Origin: Flavobacteriales bacterium UBA1995
GTDB lineage: Bacteria; Bacteroidota; Bacteroidia; Flavobacteriales_D; Sanyastnellaceae
Direction: 5' to 3'
DNA: 15,730 nt
NCBI GenBank assembly: GCA_002336475.1
Contig: DDCX01000113.1
Span: 2,676-18,405 of the forward strand
Shown: piece by piece, positions 15,671 through 15,730 of the stretch
Position numbering within the stretch: position 1 is the first letter of the stretch
How the letters are laid out: each line of letters starts with the position of its first letter
Position numbers and translations under genes: made by a program
Notes under the pieces: generated by a model
What the model was told of the DNA's origin: nothing
Databases searched by the model: none
What the model saw: the letters and a program-made list of their open reading frames with translations, nothing else

Positions 15671-15730
15671 TCAATCAGGATCCAACACACAACGCACGGA
15701 ATATCCTGCACAGCAAAGGCTGTAATTGTT
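15671..15730 (-). CDS. C-terminal fragment of a FISUMP-like protein (5' part outside window)
   Basis: The last 19 codons before a TGA stop at 15671-15673 read NNYSLCCAGYSVRCVLDPD. The GYSVRCV motif a few residues from the end is the characteristic tail of proteins with the 'Fibrobacter succinogenes major paralogous' domain (G-F/Y-SVRC) and of some related secreted formylglycine-like proteins in Bacteroidota. No other frame in this stretch gives a comparable match. Its position, 56 bp before the beta-barrel gene on the same strand, fits a gene end. With so short a stretch the call is tentative. Confidence 0.5.
   Translation of the reverse strand, partial: NNYSLCCAGYSVRCVLDPD

Overview
The window reads as a chromosomal segment of a free-living member of the Bacteroidota, most likely a Flavobacteriales lineage of moderately high GC. 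Reasons: two kinds of type IX secretion (T9SS) C-terminal sorting domain are present (type A on the GH3 enzyme, the type B 'gliding motility-associated' form on the large adhesin-like protein). There is also a lipoprotein with an acidic stretch just after its cysteine, a TAnnTTTG-type promoter element, and Cys-rich 'GC...NYNP...' modules of the kind common in this phylum. No tRNA, rRNA, CRISPR array, transposase or phage gene was seen. Coding density is very high, and no gene-free stretch exceeds 300 bases.

Layout. 1-2413: a divergent pair of beta-glucan-degrading enzymes, a GH5 endoglucanase-like protein cut by the left edge (minus) and a GH16 laminarinase-like lipoprotein (plus), sharing a 158-bp promoter region. 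2414-3936: after a strong hairpin, a minus-strand cluster encoding a Crp/Fnr-like regulator, a YceI-family periplasmic protein and a small tandem CDGSH iron-sulfur protein. 3924-5141 (plus): a YhiN/BaiN-family flavoprotein whose start overlaps the longest reading of the Crp-like gene. 5160-8861 (minus): a 1233-residue multidomain GH3 beta-glucosidase-like enzyme secreted by T9SS. 8954-11866 (plus): a 970-residue cell-surface protein with DUF11-like, Ig/PKD-like and T9SS type B domains. 11867-14998 (minus): a 1043-residue protein with eleven visible Asp-box (BNR/sortilin-like) motifs. 15054-15614 (minus): a small outer-membrane beta-barrel-like protein. 15671-15730 (minus): the last 19 codons of a further gene whose tail resembles the 'Fibrobacter succinogenes major paralogous' domain.

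How the genes may work together. GH5, GH16 and GH3 are a plausible set for beta-1,3/1,4-glucan: endo-cleavage by GH5 and GH16 at the cell surface or outside, then release of glucose by GH3. No SusC/SusD pair, transporter or dedicated regulator is visible here, so this is not a classic polysaccharide-utilization locus as far as the window shows. The Crp-YceI-CDGSH group looks like a separate small redox or stress operon. I found no clear evidence of an undescribed multigene system. The most distinctive points are the modular N-terminus of the GH3 enzyme, the Crp/YceI/CDGSH grouping, and the large, poorly characterised surface proteins on the right.
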